Assembly: GCA_035369845.1 (NCBI GenBank)
Contig: DAOOVD010000011.1
Coordinates: 1 to 54,362 of the forward strand
Origin: DAOOVD01 sp035369845
GTDB lineage: Bacteria > Bacillota > Desulfotomaculia > Desulfotomaculales > Pelotomaculaceae
Length of the DNA stretch: 54,362 bases
Direction of reading: 5' to 3'
Position 1 is the stretch's first letter. Every line of letters begins with the position of its first letter. Made by a program: the position numbers and the translations under genes. Of the stretch, positions 31,832 to 41,212 are shown piece after piece. The notes under the pieces are model-generated. The model was not told the DNA's origin. It worked only from the letters and a program-made list of their open reading frames with translations, and did no database searches.

Positions 31832-32945
31832 CTTCAAGTCCCCCATAGGTTACCGTTACCGTCCCGACCTGGGCCACCTGCGACGCAGTAATCTGTGTAA
31901 ACACAGGTGACTCAACATTTACCCGCCGGGCCCCTGCCTTCATCACCCTGGCAATGAGCTCCGAAGGATTGATGTCACGACCCAGGCGGGATTGTTGCCA
32001 GGCTTTGAAATCATCCAATGCATTGATGACAGCAGCCTGGATGCTGGCTGCGACTGCTGAATTTTCAGTGCTTATCCAATAAGTCAACGTAATATCATAG
32101 TTTACCGCTACTGGAGCCAGCACCGACACCTGGTCGGTTAGAGGCCTGATGTTTTTACTGTTACATATAGCGGCCACGGCATCCAGTATTTCCTGGCCGG
32201 GTATCTGGCCGTCCTCCAAAAGGGGGCGAATTTCAACCACACCCGGGGAAGGACTGGTAACAGAAACATCAATTATTGATTGATGGGCTGCCTTGGCCCA
32301 GTATATATATGCACCCTCCGGCCCCGCGGTGGAAAATTTCTCGGGGGCCTCCTGGACACGCTCCCGGTATCTGTCGTCATCCTCGGCGTCAGCCCCGCCG
32401 GAACTGGTGGTAATGTTCTCAACCTTCTGCACCCATGGCAGGGGATCAACCAGTTTGTTTATCTGGCCCGGTGCCCAGTCGTTGCCTACTGTGCCGGCCG
32501 TTGTACACTGAACAACCACATCAATTTGGATGGTGCCCGCCGGCACGTCCACCGCCTGAGTGGTCGCAAAAAACAATTGCCCCCCTGGGGTTACCCTGTT
32601 TCCGGAGGGGATTGTAACAACCTGGGGCTGGGGGGCCGACAGCGTATAGCGCATGGTGGTCTCTGCCGGTTTGGCTGATGATCTTGCTGTTTCCATCAGC
32701 GCCCCTAGATGGTCCAGATAGTCCCCCTCCGCATAGGCCAGGAGGTTTTGTTTCGCGGAATAATCTATTAATACCCTTTGGTGGGCGATGATTTGAGCAA
32801 TGGCCTTGAGAAACAGCCTCACCGGATCCCCGGGGGCCAAAGTGCGGCCGGAGATGCCTTCATATGTAAGAATGACATCAGTCTCGATCTGGCTAACGTC
32901 CTTGGCTGCAAATTCAACCTGGGGCAGGTTTTTTAAATCAATCAT
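31824..32945 (-). CDS. Baseplate J-like protein (P2 gpJ)
   Basis: 373 residues, full length. Recognised from the central LPWVQKVENITTSSGGADAEDDDRYRERVQEAPEKFSTAGPEGAY stretch and the N-terminal FAAKDVSQIETDVILTYEGISGRTLAPGDP. Outer wedge of the contractile baseplate. It overlaps the gp25-like gene by 8 bp. Confidence 0.92.
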   Translation of the reverse strand: MIDLKNLPQVEFAAKDVSQIETDVILTYEGISGRTLAPGDPVRLFLKAIAQIIAHQRVLIDYSAKQNLLAYAEGDYLDHLGALMETARSSAKPAETTMRYTLSAPQPQVVTIPSGNRVTPGGQLFFATTQAVDVPAGTIQIDVVVQCTTAGTVGNDWAPGQINKLVDPLPWVQKVENITTSSGGADAEDDDRYRERVQEAPEKFSTAGPEGAYIYWAKAAHQSIIDVSVTSPSPGVVEIRPLLEDGQIPGQEILDAVAAICNSKNIRPLTDQVSVLAPVAVNYDITLTYWISTENSAVAASIQAAVINALDDFKAWQQSRLGRDINPSELIARVMKAGARRVNVESPVFTQITASQVAQVGTVTVTYGGLEDD

Positions 32946-33249
32946 TTATCCTCACCCTCACTTTCGGGCGCAGTACCCCTTCCCGGCCATCACCTTCATA
33001 GGTAACCTGCGTCACCCTGGCCCGTGGTTCCCACTTCTGGACTGCAGCCACGATTTCAGCGGTCAGCCTGGCCATGGCCGCCGGCATGGGATCATCACCC
33101 ATGGTGGCCGAAACACCAAATTCCCGTGCCAGGGGAACGGAAAATTTCGGAGTGCTCAGGATGGTTCGGATATTTTGAAGGATTTCGGACACCTCTGTTT
33201 TGGGCGCAAAATCAATCTGGTCCGGCTTGGCCAGAACTACGTACTCCAT
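32938..33249 (-). CDS. gpW/gp25-family baseplate protein
   Basis: 103 residues from ATG 33249, 8 nt behind GGGGAG (earlier GTG sits on the ribosome site). EILQNIRTILSTPKFSVPLAREFGVS is the family core; this protein has a lysozyme-like fold without activity and joins sheath to baseplate wedge. Confidence 0.88.
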   Translation of the reverse strand: MEYVVLAKPDQIDFAPKTEVSEILQNIRTILSTPKFSVPLAREFGVSATMGDDPMPAAMARLTAEIVAAVQKWEPRARVTQVTYEGDGREGVLRPKVRVRIND

Positions 33250-33254
33250 TCCGA

Positions 33255-33655
33255 TCACTCCCCGACATATTCCTCGAGTGTGACATTAGCCTCACCGACA
33301 ATACACCTTCCCGAACCATCAAAACGCAGCCAATTTTGCGTAACGCTTTTTATCACCCACTTATCAACGCCCAGGGCCGTACCACCGACAATCAAAGTTT
33401 CAGCCACGCCAGAACGGCACATGATCAGGAGCCTATCCATTTCGGTTTTCGGATTAACTCCAAAACGGACATCGAATCGCATCCTGAAACTTATTTCATC
33501 CAGTGCCGGGCCAACGAATTCTGATACAGGCTTTTGGCCAATGATTTCATGAGCTGCCCAGCGTCCAGTTGCCGAACGGGAGAAATCATCAATGGTGCGT
33601 ATCTTATCGCTTGAAACCTCGAAAATGATATCTCCAAAACTACCAACTACCCCAT
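33255..33655 (-). CDS. P2 gpU-like tail protein with frameshifted start
   Basis: The 75-residue open frame from 33482 (MRFDVRFGVNPKTEMDRLL...) is only the C-terminal part. In the same frame, homologous sequence continues upstream to about 33649 (VVGSFGDIIFEVSSDKIRTIDDFSRS...). The sole plausible start, ATG 33653-33655, reads ATG-GGG-TAG and stops at once; one more G in the GGGG run (33650-33653), or a -1 slip there, would give MGVVGSFGD... and a normal ~130-residue gpU. So this is a frameshift mutation, a sequence error, or recoding. The overlap with gpV and gp25 spacing is normal. Confidence 0.75.
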
Positions 33656-33660
33656 GTTAA

Positions 33661-34119
33661 TCACCAGCTTTCGGAAGCATTTTTGCCTGTGATCTGCACA
33701 CCGGTGCCGGCCGGGTCGGTTGCCGATAAGGTAATACCTTTAGGCGCGGTGATGTTAACCGGACCAACAGCATTAATTATCATGGTATGGGTATCCTGGT
33801 CATATTCAATAGTCGTTCCATCCGGAAAGGATATATGCCGCTTGCTTGCGTCAGTAACCGGAGGTTGATCCTTCTTTGAATACAGAGACCCAATAATAAA
33901 CCCCTGGGCACTCCCCGAGGGAAGGAACAGACAAACAACCTGTTCACCGGGACCCGGCATCCAATAATCTTTCGTTTGGAGTGAGCCACGGACCAGAATA
34001 GGCAGATCGAAAGACACCATAGCCGCCTTATCCTCGAACGCTACCCGGGCGCTGCAGGCTGCTGGATTAGTGGAAGATACAATACCAACACGAATAAGAT
34101 TTTTCAACGCTGAATCCAT
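33661..34119 (-). CDS. Baseplate assembly spike protein (P2 gpV-like)
   Basis: 152 residues from ATG 34119, 6 nt behind GGAGG. OB-fold N-terminus (NLIRVGIVSSTNPAACSARVAFED) and a repetitive beta C-terminus (NAVGPVNITAPKGITLSATDP) as in the membrane-piercing spike. TGATG overlap with gpD. Confidence 0.9.
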   Translation of the reverse strand: MDSALKNLIRVGIVSSTNPAACSARVAFEDKAAMVSFDLPILVRGSLQTKDYWMPGPGEQVVCLFLPSGSAQGFIIGSLYSKKDQPPVTDASKRHISFPDGTTIEYDQDTHTMIINAVGPVNITAPKGITLSATDPAGTGVQITGKNASESW

Positions 34120-35135
34120 CAATACCCCTCCAAACACCTACGCAGTTCTAGTTTTATTTCATAACCATTTTGTTGGCTATGTGTGGCCTGAGTAATGATG
34201 TATTTCCCGTCGAAGGTACCCCAACCGGAAAGAGTAACAGTCAGACCGGCCAAATACCGCAGGTCACCGGGTAACGTCAAGGATAAAGTAACAGCGTTTT
34301 TGTTTTCCTGACGCAGACGCTTTTGGGCAAGTTTCTCAGCCTCGGCCACCGAAGAAACACGTTCATTCACAACCAAAACCCGTCCGGATGCCGGCGGGTT
34401 AGGTGGTGTAAATTCGGCTGTTATATTTTCATTGCCGTTGGCATCGTAGTAATCAACCCGGCAGGACTTGTATACACCGGTTAGGGTTGTCCTGCCCTGG
34501 TAGCTTTTTATCCGGGATTGCCCTTTAATAATGGTATCAACAGGGTCCTGCTGCTCGTATTTCAGTTCGTCAAAGATAACGATTTGATAATCAGAAACCT
34601 TCAGGCAAAGGCCGGCGTCATTACATAATTTCGTCAAGAACTCCAGGTCTGTTTGCTCTGTCTGTTCAGTCCGATCATATTCCGGATCATCGTCCGTATC
34701 ATAAAAAAGCTCCAGACCTGCTCCACCCGCAATATCGCCGGCTATTACAGACAAGTTTGTTTTTTCCCAGGCTCGGTTTTTTGCCTCCCCTCGCAAGGAG
34801 GTTGATTCCGGAATAGACAGGGCTTTAATAGTCACAGTAGACGGAGGCCCACTTAGTTCAATTTCATCAATTTCAAACACTCCAAGGCCCAATTCTTCTA
34901 TTTGACCATCCCCCGTCCAGTTCTCCCGGACTATCTTCGCTCTAACCACAGCCCCTTTATCAGGCATCCAGTCACCGGTCCAAATCTGCGCTCTGTCTTC
35001 CAGGGTAATCTGTAGGTCATCAGCCTGGCCGCTTAGGTTGTCGGTATACGTCCAGCTTAATAAATGCGGTTGCAGATCAGCCGATATATCCACATTCTCA
35101 TATATCAGTTGGAGTCGCGCGTTCCTGGCTTTCAT
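34119..35135 (-). CDS. Baseplate hub, late control gene D-like (gpD)
   Basis: 338 residues. WTYTDNLSGQADDLQITLEDRAQIWTGDW near the N-terminus and TNLSVIAGDIAGGAGLEL...FLTKLCNDAGLCLKVSDYQIVIFD in the middle are the gpD/VgrG hub signature. C-terminal GDLRYLAGLTVTLSGWGTFDGKYIITQATHS is the usual hub end. Forms the trimeric hub under the tube. Confidence 0.9.
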   Translation of the reverse strand: MKARNARLQLIYENVDISADLQPHLLSWTYTDNLSGQADDLQITLEDRAQIWTGDWMPDKGAVVRAKIVRENWTGDGQIEELGLGVFEIDEIELSGPPSTVTIKALSIPESTSLRGEAKNRAWEKTNLSVIAGDIAGGAGLELFYDTDDDPEYDRTEQTEQTDLEFLTKLCNDAGLCLKVSDYQIVIFDELKYEQQDPVDTIIKGQSRIKSYQGRTTLTGVYKSCRVDYYDANGNENITAEFTPPNPPASGRVLVVNERVSSVAEAEKLAQKRLRQENKNAVTLSLTLPGDLRYLAGLTVTLSGWGTFDGKYIITQATHSQQNGYEIKLELRRCLEGY

Positions 35136-35347
35136 CAGCTACTACCCTTCTTCCATGGAGGCAGGTTATTCGGTACTGGAGTTGCAATATCGGGGATAGT
35201 CAAAGTAATATTGGCTGGAAAAATAACCGTTTCCCGATGTTCCAGATTGGCATCAATAAGACCACTCATATAGTATTCACTGCCCAAGGTTTTCTTGGCA
35301 ATACTGTCCCACATGTCGCCCTGGATAGTTGTATATGTTCTAGGCAA
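35135..35347 (-). CDS. Tail protein X (LysM-like, P2 gpX)
   Basis: 70 residues from TTG (35345-35347), 9 nt behind AAAGGAGG. RTYTTIQGDMWDSIAKKTLGSEYYMSGLIDANLEH is a LysM-like motif and TVIFPANITLTIPD completes it. Overlaps both neighbours. Confidence 0.88.
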   Translation of the reverse strand: MPRTYTTIQGDMWDSIAKKTLGSEYYMSGLIDANLEHRETVIFPANITLTIPDIATPVPNNLPPWKKGSS

Positions 35348-37415
35348 GCTTAACCCTCCTTTCTTGGTGTAGTACATTTTTCAGTTGGTCCATAAAGCTT
35401 CTTTGTTGTTCCTGGAGAGCGGAAATAATTTCTGGTCCAGCGCCATGTATCACAGGTGCAAAAGTAACTTGAATAGTGGTATCACCCCGGCCAACTCCAA
35501 GCATGTCTCCAGTTTGCTCCCAGAGACTTCTGGACCGGGCAGAACCGTCGATGGGAATTGCCGCTTCCAATCCAGCCTCTCCAAATATGGCAGGACGATT
35601 GGTAAACCCGCCAGAGGCGTAACCTTCTAATGTTTCCGTGGTTCCACCGCCGCCACCACAGGACAACCACTTCCAAAAGCCTTTCAGCTTATTCCATAAG
35701 TCACCTACTTTACCGCCCACCGTTTCAATTAACTGAGCTGCTCCGGGAAAAATAGTTTTGAATTTCTCCCACACGTTATCCACAATATTCCGCAATGATT
35801 CAAAGTTATTATAAAGAACTGTACCTATCGCGATCAGTCCCCCGATAGCCGTTATCACCAACCCTATCGGGTTTGCCCGCATGGCTGTATTTAAAAGCCA
35901 CTGGGCTGCCGTCCAAGCCCTGGTGGCCACAGCTGCCAACTTGCTCATCAACTCAACCCTGGTTGCCCAGGCGTAGAGGCTGACAAAGGGTGAAATAATC
36001 AGGCCGGCCGCATATCCCAGTGCTGTAAAGGCTACACCGAGTCCAAGCGCGGCCGCAGCGCCGATAACCATGGCCTTTGTTAAGCCGGGGTGTTTTTCTG
36101 AAAACTTCTCTACCCGCTCGGACAGGCCAGAAAGTTTGCCGATTAATTGATTAAGGGGCGGTAATAGGATATTGCCTGTGGCAATCGCCAGGGCCATCAT
36201 CCTGTTTTTAAGCAGCTGAACATTATTCTCGGACGTCGCCGACCGTGCCTCAAACTCCTTCTGCATGCTGCCGGCGTATTTGGTGGCGTCGGCCACCTTC
36301 TTAAAGTTTACCTCCAGGGCTTCAAGGTTGGTCAGCAAGGGTGATATGGCGCCGACGCTTTCCTTCCCAAACAAGTCCGACAAAACCGCCGCCCGCTTGT
36401 ATTCGGGCAACTTCTGGAGAGAGCGCATCACTTTTAAAATTGCCCCCTGGGCGTCCTCCTGCATGAGCTTGGCCATCTGTGCCGCGTCAAGCCCCAACTG
36501 CGCAAACGCCTCGGCCTGGCTCTTGGTTGCACCCTCACCTGCCACAAGTCCAAGGATTAGGTTTTTGATACCGGTTGCCGCAATTTCCTCCGTAATTCCG
36601 GCCCCGACCATAGTTGCCCCCAGGGCCGCGATCTGGGCCGCAGCCGCCCCGCCCACTTCACCCAAGGGACCGATCCGGCGCACGACATCAGAAATTTTAG
36701 GAGCCGCGGCCGCCGTTGTGTTCCCCAGGTAATTTATTTGGTCGGCCAGAGTGTTTACCTGTTCCTGGTTCATCTTGAAGGCTGATCGCCACTGGGCCAT
36801 AGTCTGGCCAGCTTCCTCGGCCAAAATGTCGAAGGCCACACCCATTTTTGCCGCCGCCTCGGCATAGCCAAGAAGTTCATCCCTGGCCAGTCCCGCCTGC
36901 CCACCGGAGGCCACAATTTGAGCAAGGCCTTCGGCGGTCATCGGGATGCGCTTGGAAAGGCTTAGAATATCCTTTTCCATGGCCTTAAACTGTTCCGGCA
37001 TCTCAAAGTCAACAACCTTCCGGACATCGGCCATACTGGACTCAAATTTCATGGCTGCAGCTACCGGGGCTCCCAGGGTAACCGCCGCCCCCGCGGCGTC
37101 TAGCATATTGCCCCTCATTTTACCCCGGTACTCATCGATCCTTTTTTGCAGATTCGTAGCCTTGGCCAGCTTTTTTTGTGCTCTTTCAGCCTTCTCCAGC
37201 TGAGCGGTAAGTTTTGCGTAGTCAGCGGCATACTGCTGGGCGCTTATACTGCCGGCCTTTTGGGCCTTCTCCAGTGCCCTCATGTCAGCTCGGAGGGATG
37301 AGATATGGCGGTTCATTTGCGCCAAGCGGTCGTTTGCTGAAGCAAAAGCATTGCCGAAAGATGAGTTAATCTTCCCGGCCAGCTCAAAAGCTATTTCGTA
37401 CATGCGTCGCGCCAT
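35340..37415 (-). CDS. Tail tape measure protein
   Basis: 691 residues. A coiled-coil N-terminus (about 20-105), the TMP core (FESSMADVRKVVDF ... MTAEGLAQIVASGGQAGL) and several hydrophobic segments (about 430-490, 530-555). A Cys/Gly-rich patch LSCGGGGGTTE precedes YASGGFTNRPAIFGEAGLEAAIPID, a common TMP end motif. Sets tail length and helps DNA passage. ATG follows the gpE' stop by 3 bp. Confidence 0.93.
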   Translation of the reverse strand: MARRMYEIAFELAGKINSSFGNAFASANDRLAQMNRHISSLRADMRALEKAQKAGSISAQQYAADYAKLTAQLEKAERAQKKLAKATNLQKRIDEYRGKMRGNMLDAAGAAVTLGAPVAAAMKFESSMADVRKVVDFEMPEQFKAMEKDILSLSKRIPMTAEGLAQIVASGGQAGLARDELLGYAEAAAKMGVAFDILAEEAGQTMAQWRSAFKMNQEQVNTLADQINYLGNTTAAAAPKISDVVRRIGPLGEVGGAAAAQIAALGATMVGAGITEEIAATGIKNLILGLVAGEGATKSQAEAFAQLGLDAAQMAKLMQEDAQGAILKVMRSLQKLPEYKRAAVLSDLFGKESVGAISPLLTNLEALEVNFKKVADATKYAGSMQKEFEARSATSENNVQLLKNRMMALAIATGNILLPPLNQLIGKLSGLSERVEKFSEKHPGLTKAMVIGAAAALGLGVAFTALGYAAGLIISPFVSLYAWATRVELMSKLAAVATRAWTAAQWLLNTAMRANPIGLVITAIGGLIAIGTVLYNNFESLRNIVDNVWEKFKTIFPGAAQLIETVGGKVGDLWNKLKGFWKWLSCGGGGGTTETLEGYASGGFTNRPAIFGEAGLEAAIPIDGSARSRSLWEQTGDMLGVGRGDTTIQVTFAPVIHGAGPEIISALQEQQRSFMDQLKNVLHQERRVKLA

Positions 37416-37418
37416 GTC

Positions 37419-37849
37419 TCACTTTCCCTCCCCCATGCTCAAACGCACCTGTATCCAGTCCATCAGTTCCGATATAGGCAATGACAGCCAGTATGGCACC
37501 GGTGTATAAGTGGCAGCCGACATCCTAAAGCCGGCCTCCATAAAAAGCCGCCTGGACTCTGATGGTCTCAGGCCTAACCGAGTAAAAAATCCTGTGCCGC
37601 CATGGTTACCTTACTAAAATCATTTGCTGGTAATCCGACTATCAAATCAACTGGAACCTTGGCCGCCTTCGCCGCCATGACAGCAAGAAATGGCTTGGAC
37701 AACTCGGCCACGGGCGCCGGGCCGGCTATAACCCTTGCCTCGGCCTCCGCGCTGATCATGTCCCTGCCGGTCAATGAATCAAAATCCAGTATTAACTCCG
37801 TGTACTCTTTGCCCTCGAAGGCACAGGGCTTGCTGAGCTTGATCTCCAT
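37419..37849 (-). CDS. Tail assembly chaperones gpE and gpE-E' (-1 frameshift product)
   Basis: The zero-frame product gpE is 91 residues (stop TAG at 37574-37576): MEIKLSKPCAFEGKEYTELILDFDSLTGRDM... ending QDFLLG. A -1 shift at TTTTTTA (37583-37589) continues as QDFFTRLGLRPSESRRLF... to YWLSLPISELMDWIQVRLSMGEGK, stop at 37419-37421, 3 bp before the tape measure ATG. Long and short chaperones made this way are nearly universal just upstream of tape measure genes and coat that protein before tail assembly. Confidence 0.9.
37583..37589 (-). promoter_or_regulatory. Programmed -1 ribosomal frameshift site
   Basis: Minus-strand T-TTT-TTA in the gpE reading phase (GAT TTT TTA), a canonical X-XXY-YYZ heptamer, two codons before the gpE stop. 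The -1 frame is open for ~54 codons and codes for a plausible protein. Confidence 0.85.
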
Positions 37850-37875
37850 AACAATCTCCTTTCTCTATGAAAGCC

Positions 37876-37906
37876 AAGACCTGCCGCCATATCAGCAACA
37901 GGTCTT
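37876..37906 (-). other. Hairpin between tail tube and gpE genes
   Basis: AAGACCTG / CAGGTCTT, 8-bp stem with a 15-nt loop, 5 bp after the tube stop. No T-run follows, so it is more likely an mRNA stability or processing element, or a partial terminator that boosts sheath and tube output. Confidence 0.45.
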
Positions 37907-37911
37907 ATGTT

Positions 37912-38433
37912 TTACGAAAGGCCCAGGGCCTCCCGGACTTTTTTCAGGTAATCCACGCCGTCGATAACGCAGATATAATTGTACTTGTCGATCTCCAGAA
38001 TCTTCTTGCCGTCAAGGCTGACGTTAATGTAGGTCACCTCAAATTCGTTCGCGGCATCGGACGTAGCCCCGACATCAAGCTTGCCCAGTTCCGTTTTCTT
38101 GGGAATACACCGCACGGCAACCTTCATGGGCGCTACACGGTACTCTCCTGTTCCCGCATTCTGGACCTGAATGGCACCCCTCAGATCAAGGCTGTGAGTG
38201 CGCTGCTGAGCCAAGTGGACCGTCGGCCGTGTAACAACACGCCAGTTGATCTTGAGGCTCATGCTGCCGAAGTGACCAAGCACCGGACTTTCCACCTCAC
38301 CGGCGATGCCGGCGCCCTTGACCGTTTCGGTCATGGCCTCGATGGCAGGCAATTCCACGTCCGCCACGCCCAGATAGTCGGCCCCGTCTTCATACACCCG
38401 GAAATTAATCAGTTTTTCAGGCACCTGGTTCAT
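37912..38433 (-). CDS. Major tail tube protein (P2 FII-like)
   Basis: 173 residues. PEKLINFRVYEDGADYLGVADVELPAIEAMTETVKGAGIAGEV and DLRGAIQVQNAG, YINVSLDGKKILEIDKYNYICVIDGVDYL are family hallmarks. Forms the inner tube; next to the sheath gene as usual. Confidence 0.93.
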   Translation of the reverse strand: MNQVPEKLINFRVYEDGADYLGVADVELPAIEAMTETVKGAGIAGEVESPVLGHFGSMSLKINWRVVTRPTVHLAQQRTHSLDLRGAIQVQNAGTGEYRVAPMKVAVRCIPKKTELGKLDVGATSDAANEFEVTYINVSLDGKKILEIDKYNYICVIDGVDYLKKVREALGLS

Positions 38434-38448
38434 TATTTACGCCTCCTT

Positions 38449-39906
38449 TTAGCCGAACAGAGCCGCAAGATACTGCGGATCATATTCGACGATAAAATCA
38501 ATCTCCCGGGCCGGCGACGGCGGCGTCACGTAGACGTGAAAACGGACAATACCATCCGTCAAGTCTGTTGTGGGATTTTCTTCCGGCAGGAATTCCACCC
38601 GGCCGCCGAGGATGAACTCCCTGGCTGCAAGGCCGTTGAGCCAAATATTTGCCGAATCCACCACGGTCTCCACCATACGACGGTTAATGGGATAATCAAC
38701 CTTCTGCCAGAACATGAGAACCAGGGTGTTAGATATCCAGTCGAACATCCGACGGATCGGAAGAAAAGCATCCTTGGGGTCGGTTACCGCCGGGTAGGCT
38801 CCGGTCCGGTTACCCCATACCTTCCAGCCGCCAATAAAGTTGAGGGCAGTGATGATACCCTCACCATTCAGGTAAGCAGCTTGGTCAGGGCCCAGGGTCA
38901 CCTCGGTACCATCGTTCAGTACAGCACCGTTGGCCTGCAGATCCTTGTTGGAGGGGCTGGCATACGGCACATCGTCTTTGTCTGCATCGGTCTTGCATAT
39001 AATTCCCGCCAACTGGGTGGAGAGGTGGTATTCCTCATCACCCAACTTAACCTTAGGCCAGCAGACCACCTGGCGCTCTGATGTATAACTGTTGGTGTTT
39101 TTCCACGCAGGCACGTCAGTATACTTTAAAACGCCGCCAGCATCCGCGGGGATATCAGTAAGGGCGATGCATTTGAAATGGCTGTTGATGTTGGAGGCCT
39201 TGGCCACCATTACCGCGGCCACGGTAGGGTCGTGGGACCACCCAGGGGCCAGGACCATCCCGGGTACCAGCCGGAACAGGGGGAAAACCTTATTCAGGAG
39301 TTCCAGGCCGGTGTATGCCCCTGTCTCGGCATCTACCCCGCCGATGATATCATTGGCAACCACTGCAGATGGATCGAGCTTATCGTATTCCACAAATACC
39401 TCGGTCTGGCCGGAGGGTATACTTCCGGTTGTAAGCCTGGTAATCACGACCTGCCCCTCGTTATCAAACTCAGCGGTGTAATCCGTTCCCTTTACCATGT
39501 CGGCCCCGCCGGCGGTCAGCCTGACCTTGAGGCTTGACAACAGTACGCCCTTTGTAGTTATGGTTGCAATGCCGCTCACCATGGCCACGGAAGCCTCGGG
39601 TACAGCAATCTTGTGGACGACCGGGTCCAGGACATTTACCAGAACCACCGGAGCGCAGGCAAACAGCGCAAAATGGGACTTGATAAATTCGCAGAGAGTG
39701 TAGTTTTCCCAATCATCGCTGTACCCGAACCGTTCCACAGCCTCGCTATAGGTGTAGCAGAGTACTGGCCTATTAACCGGCGCCTCCCCTGTGATCAGGT
39801 TAACCGGCGCTGTGCCGAACACCACAGGCAGACCTGCGCTGCTACGGACCGGCGAAACTACGGATGTGGGTACCTCCGAGATATATACGCCGTGTTTGTA
39901 GGTCAT
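38449..39906 (-). CDS. Contractile tail sheath protein (P2 FI-like)
   Basis: 485 residues. MTYKHGVYISEVPTSVV and GLPVVFGTAPVNL at the N-terminus, GGWKVWGNRTGAYPA and a C-terminal handshake region (ILGGRVEFLPEENPTTDLTDG...FHVYVTPPSPAREIDFIVEYDPQYL). Proves a myovirus-type tail. Confidence 0.95.
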   Translation of the reverse strand: MTYKHGVYISEVPTSVVSPVRSSAGLPVVFGTAPVNLITGEAPVNRPVLCYTYSEAVERFGYSDDWENYTLCEFIKSHFALFACAPVVLVNVLDPVVHKIAVPEASVAMVSGIATITTKGVLLSSLKVRLTAGGADMVKGTDYTAEFDNEGQVVITRLTTGSIPSGQTEVFVEYDKLDPSAVVANDIIGGVDAETGAYTGLELLNKVFPLFRLVPGMVLAPGWSHDPTVAAVMVAKASNINSHFKCIALTDIPADAGGVLKYTDVPAWKNTNSYTSERQVVCWPKVKLGDEEYHLSTQLAGIICKTDADKDDVPYASPSNKDLQANGAVLNDGTEVTLGPDQAAYLNGEGIITALNFIGGWKVWGNRTGAYPAVTDPKDAFLPIRRMFDWISNTLVLMFWQKVDYPINRRMVETVVDSANIWLNGLAAREFILGGRVEFLPEENPTTDLTDGIVRFHVYVTPPSPAREIDFIVEYDPQYLAALFG

Positions 39907-39910
39907 CTAC

Positions 39911-40198
39911 TTACGCACCACCTTTCATGATGTATTGGAGCACTTCCTGGAAAGCGGAATGCTCCGGTGTGCCCTTGGTGCCAATAGCCCGGTCCACCCG
40001 GGCCAGGTCGACGGGGGGAACAAACAAGGTCTTGACTGCCGGGCATTTTTCAAACAACCCGGTCAGATGTGCAGGCAGGCCTCCCTTAAAAACAGTATAC
40101 CGCTGCAGGGCTCCTCCCGGGATGTTTGGGCCGCAGTATATAAGCCGCTCCCCGGCGGGGGCGGCTTCCTTCTTTGGCGCGGACCTATTCTTGCTCAT
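39911..40198 (-). CDS. Small phage protein between sheath and tail terminator
   Basis: 95 residues, starting MSKNRSAPKKEAAPAGERLIYCGPNIPGG. Conserved position next to the sheath gene in many prophages; no function known to me. Overlaps the next gene by 14 bp. Confidence 0.75.
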   Translation of the reverse strand: MSKNRSAPKKEAAPAGERLIYCGPNIPGGALQRYTVFKGGLPAHLTGLFEKCPAVKTLFVPPVDLARVDRAIGTKGTPEHSAFQEVLQYIMKGGA

Positions 40199-40652
40199 AA
40201 ATTACCTCCTCCAGTGGCTGGGCAACCGCCCAGGTGGTGGTCATGACTCCTATCCACTCTGGGAATGGCTGTTCCTCAGGCATTTCGATTTTCATGGGAA
40301 GCTCGACCCGATATTTTTTTGCGATGACCCGCCGTTTAAGCAGTTCGGTTTTGACCCGCTGGAGGATATTGGCCGCGTCCCGCCAGCCTTCCCGGGCGTC
40401 CTCCGAGTAAGTCCCGGCAATTATTTTTACCACGGCGGTTGAGCCGTCATCGCTGTCCGTTCCCTCGACAAACCTCACGATGACAAAAGGAAAATCCGGG
40501 GCATCGAAATTCGGATTCTTCGGCGGCAGATAACCGGTCACCACCTGGGGTGGCTTGGCCAGGTTCGGCCGGTTTGTCTCCAGAACATAGCTTTTGACCA
40601 GGGGCTCAATGAAGTCCCGCAGTCCATCCACCAGTAAGACAGGTGTGCTCAT
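40185..40652 (-). CDS. Probable tail terminator / neck protein
   Basis: 155 residues. LRDFIEPLVKSYVLETN ... YLPPKNPNFDAPDFPFVIVRFVEGTD and DAREGWRDAANILQRVKTELLK resemble the tail completion proteins (Mu gp37 or P2 gpR position). Assignment rests on position and fold-like pattern. 4-bp overlap with the preceding gene. Confidence 0.65.
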   Translation of the reverse strand: MSTPVLLVDGLRDFIEPLVKSYVLETNRPNLAKPPQVVTGYLPPKNPNFDAPDFPFVIVRFVEGTDSDDGSTAVVKIIAGTYSEDAREGWRDAANILQRVKTELLKRRVIAKKYRVELPMKIEMPEEQPFPEWIGVMTTTWAVAQPLEEVIYEQE

Positions 40653-41212
40653 TTCCCAACACCTCGCAGCATCCGTTCAATCTCGTGGTCCAGCCGGCTT
40701 TCAAGTCGTTCCCTGGCCTGCTCCTCGATATACCGGGTAACCGACTCGTGGCCCAGCATCTGCGGAACGGAAGGGCCGAATCTCTCAACAATTGGAAGCC
40801 TGGCTTTGCCAGCGCGGTGGAAAACACCAATATGTCCTGAGGACATCTGGGCAACAAAAGCACCCCTGACGGGACCACCCGCTCCCCGGACAACCCGGGC
40901 AACAACCGGCTTTTTTCTTCGCTTCGCCGGTGGCTTGGACGGATTGATCCGGAACTTGGACAGGGCAACGAGGGATCCAGTGGACCGGATGATGACCACC
41001 GGGTCCTCCGGGGTAGCCTTTTTAATCCGTATTGTTTCATTAACGTCTCTTGCCCGGATATAATACCGCTCACGGACTTTCCTGACCGCTTCCGTTCTGG
41101 CTCCCTCGGCAGCCCGGTTAAGGGCGTTCGCAATGGCCTTTGGGGCTCCTCCGGGTATATGCTTCAGTACGACCTCCGCCCTGGCCACCTGATCAGCGTC
41201 AATAGTAATCAT
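40649..41212 (-). CDS. Minor tail protein Z-like
   Basis: 187 residues from ATG 41212, 10 nt behind GGAGG; the longer frame start is not signalled. GGAPKAIANALNRAAEGARTEAVRKVRERYYIRARDVNETIRIKKA is the gpZ-type motif; a basic region (SKPPAKRRKKPVVARVV) follows. Probably a head-tail or tail completion protein. Confidence 0.8.
   Translation of the reverse strand: MITIDADQVARAEVVLKHIPGGAPKAIANALNRAAEGARTEAVRKVRERYYIRARDVNETIRIKKATPEDPVVIIRSTGSLVALSKFRINPSKPPAKRRKKPVVARVVRGAGGPVRGAFVAQMSSGHIGVFHRAGKARLPIVERFGPSVPQMLGHESVTRYIEEQARERLESRLDHEIERMLRGVGK

Noticed and set aside
37867..39081. 404-codon plus-strand frame opposite tail tube and sheath genes
   Set aside because: Runs antisense through two clearly conserved phage genes; no start signal or recognisable domain.
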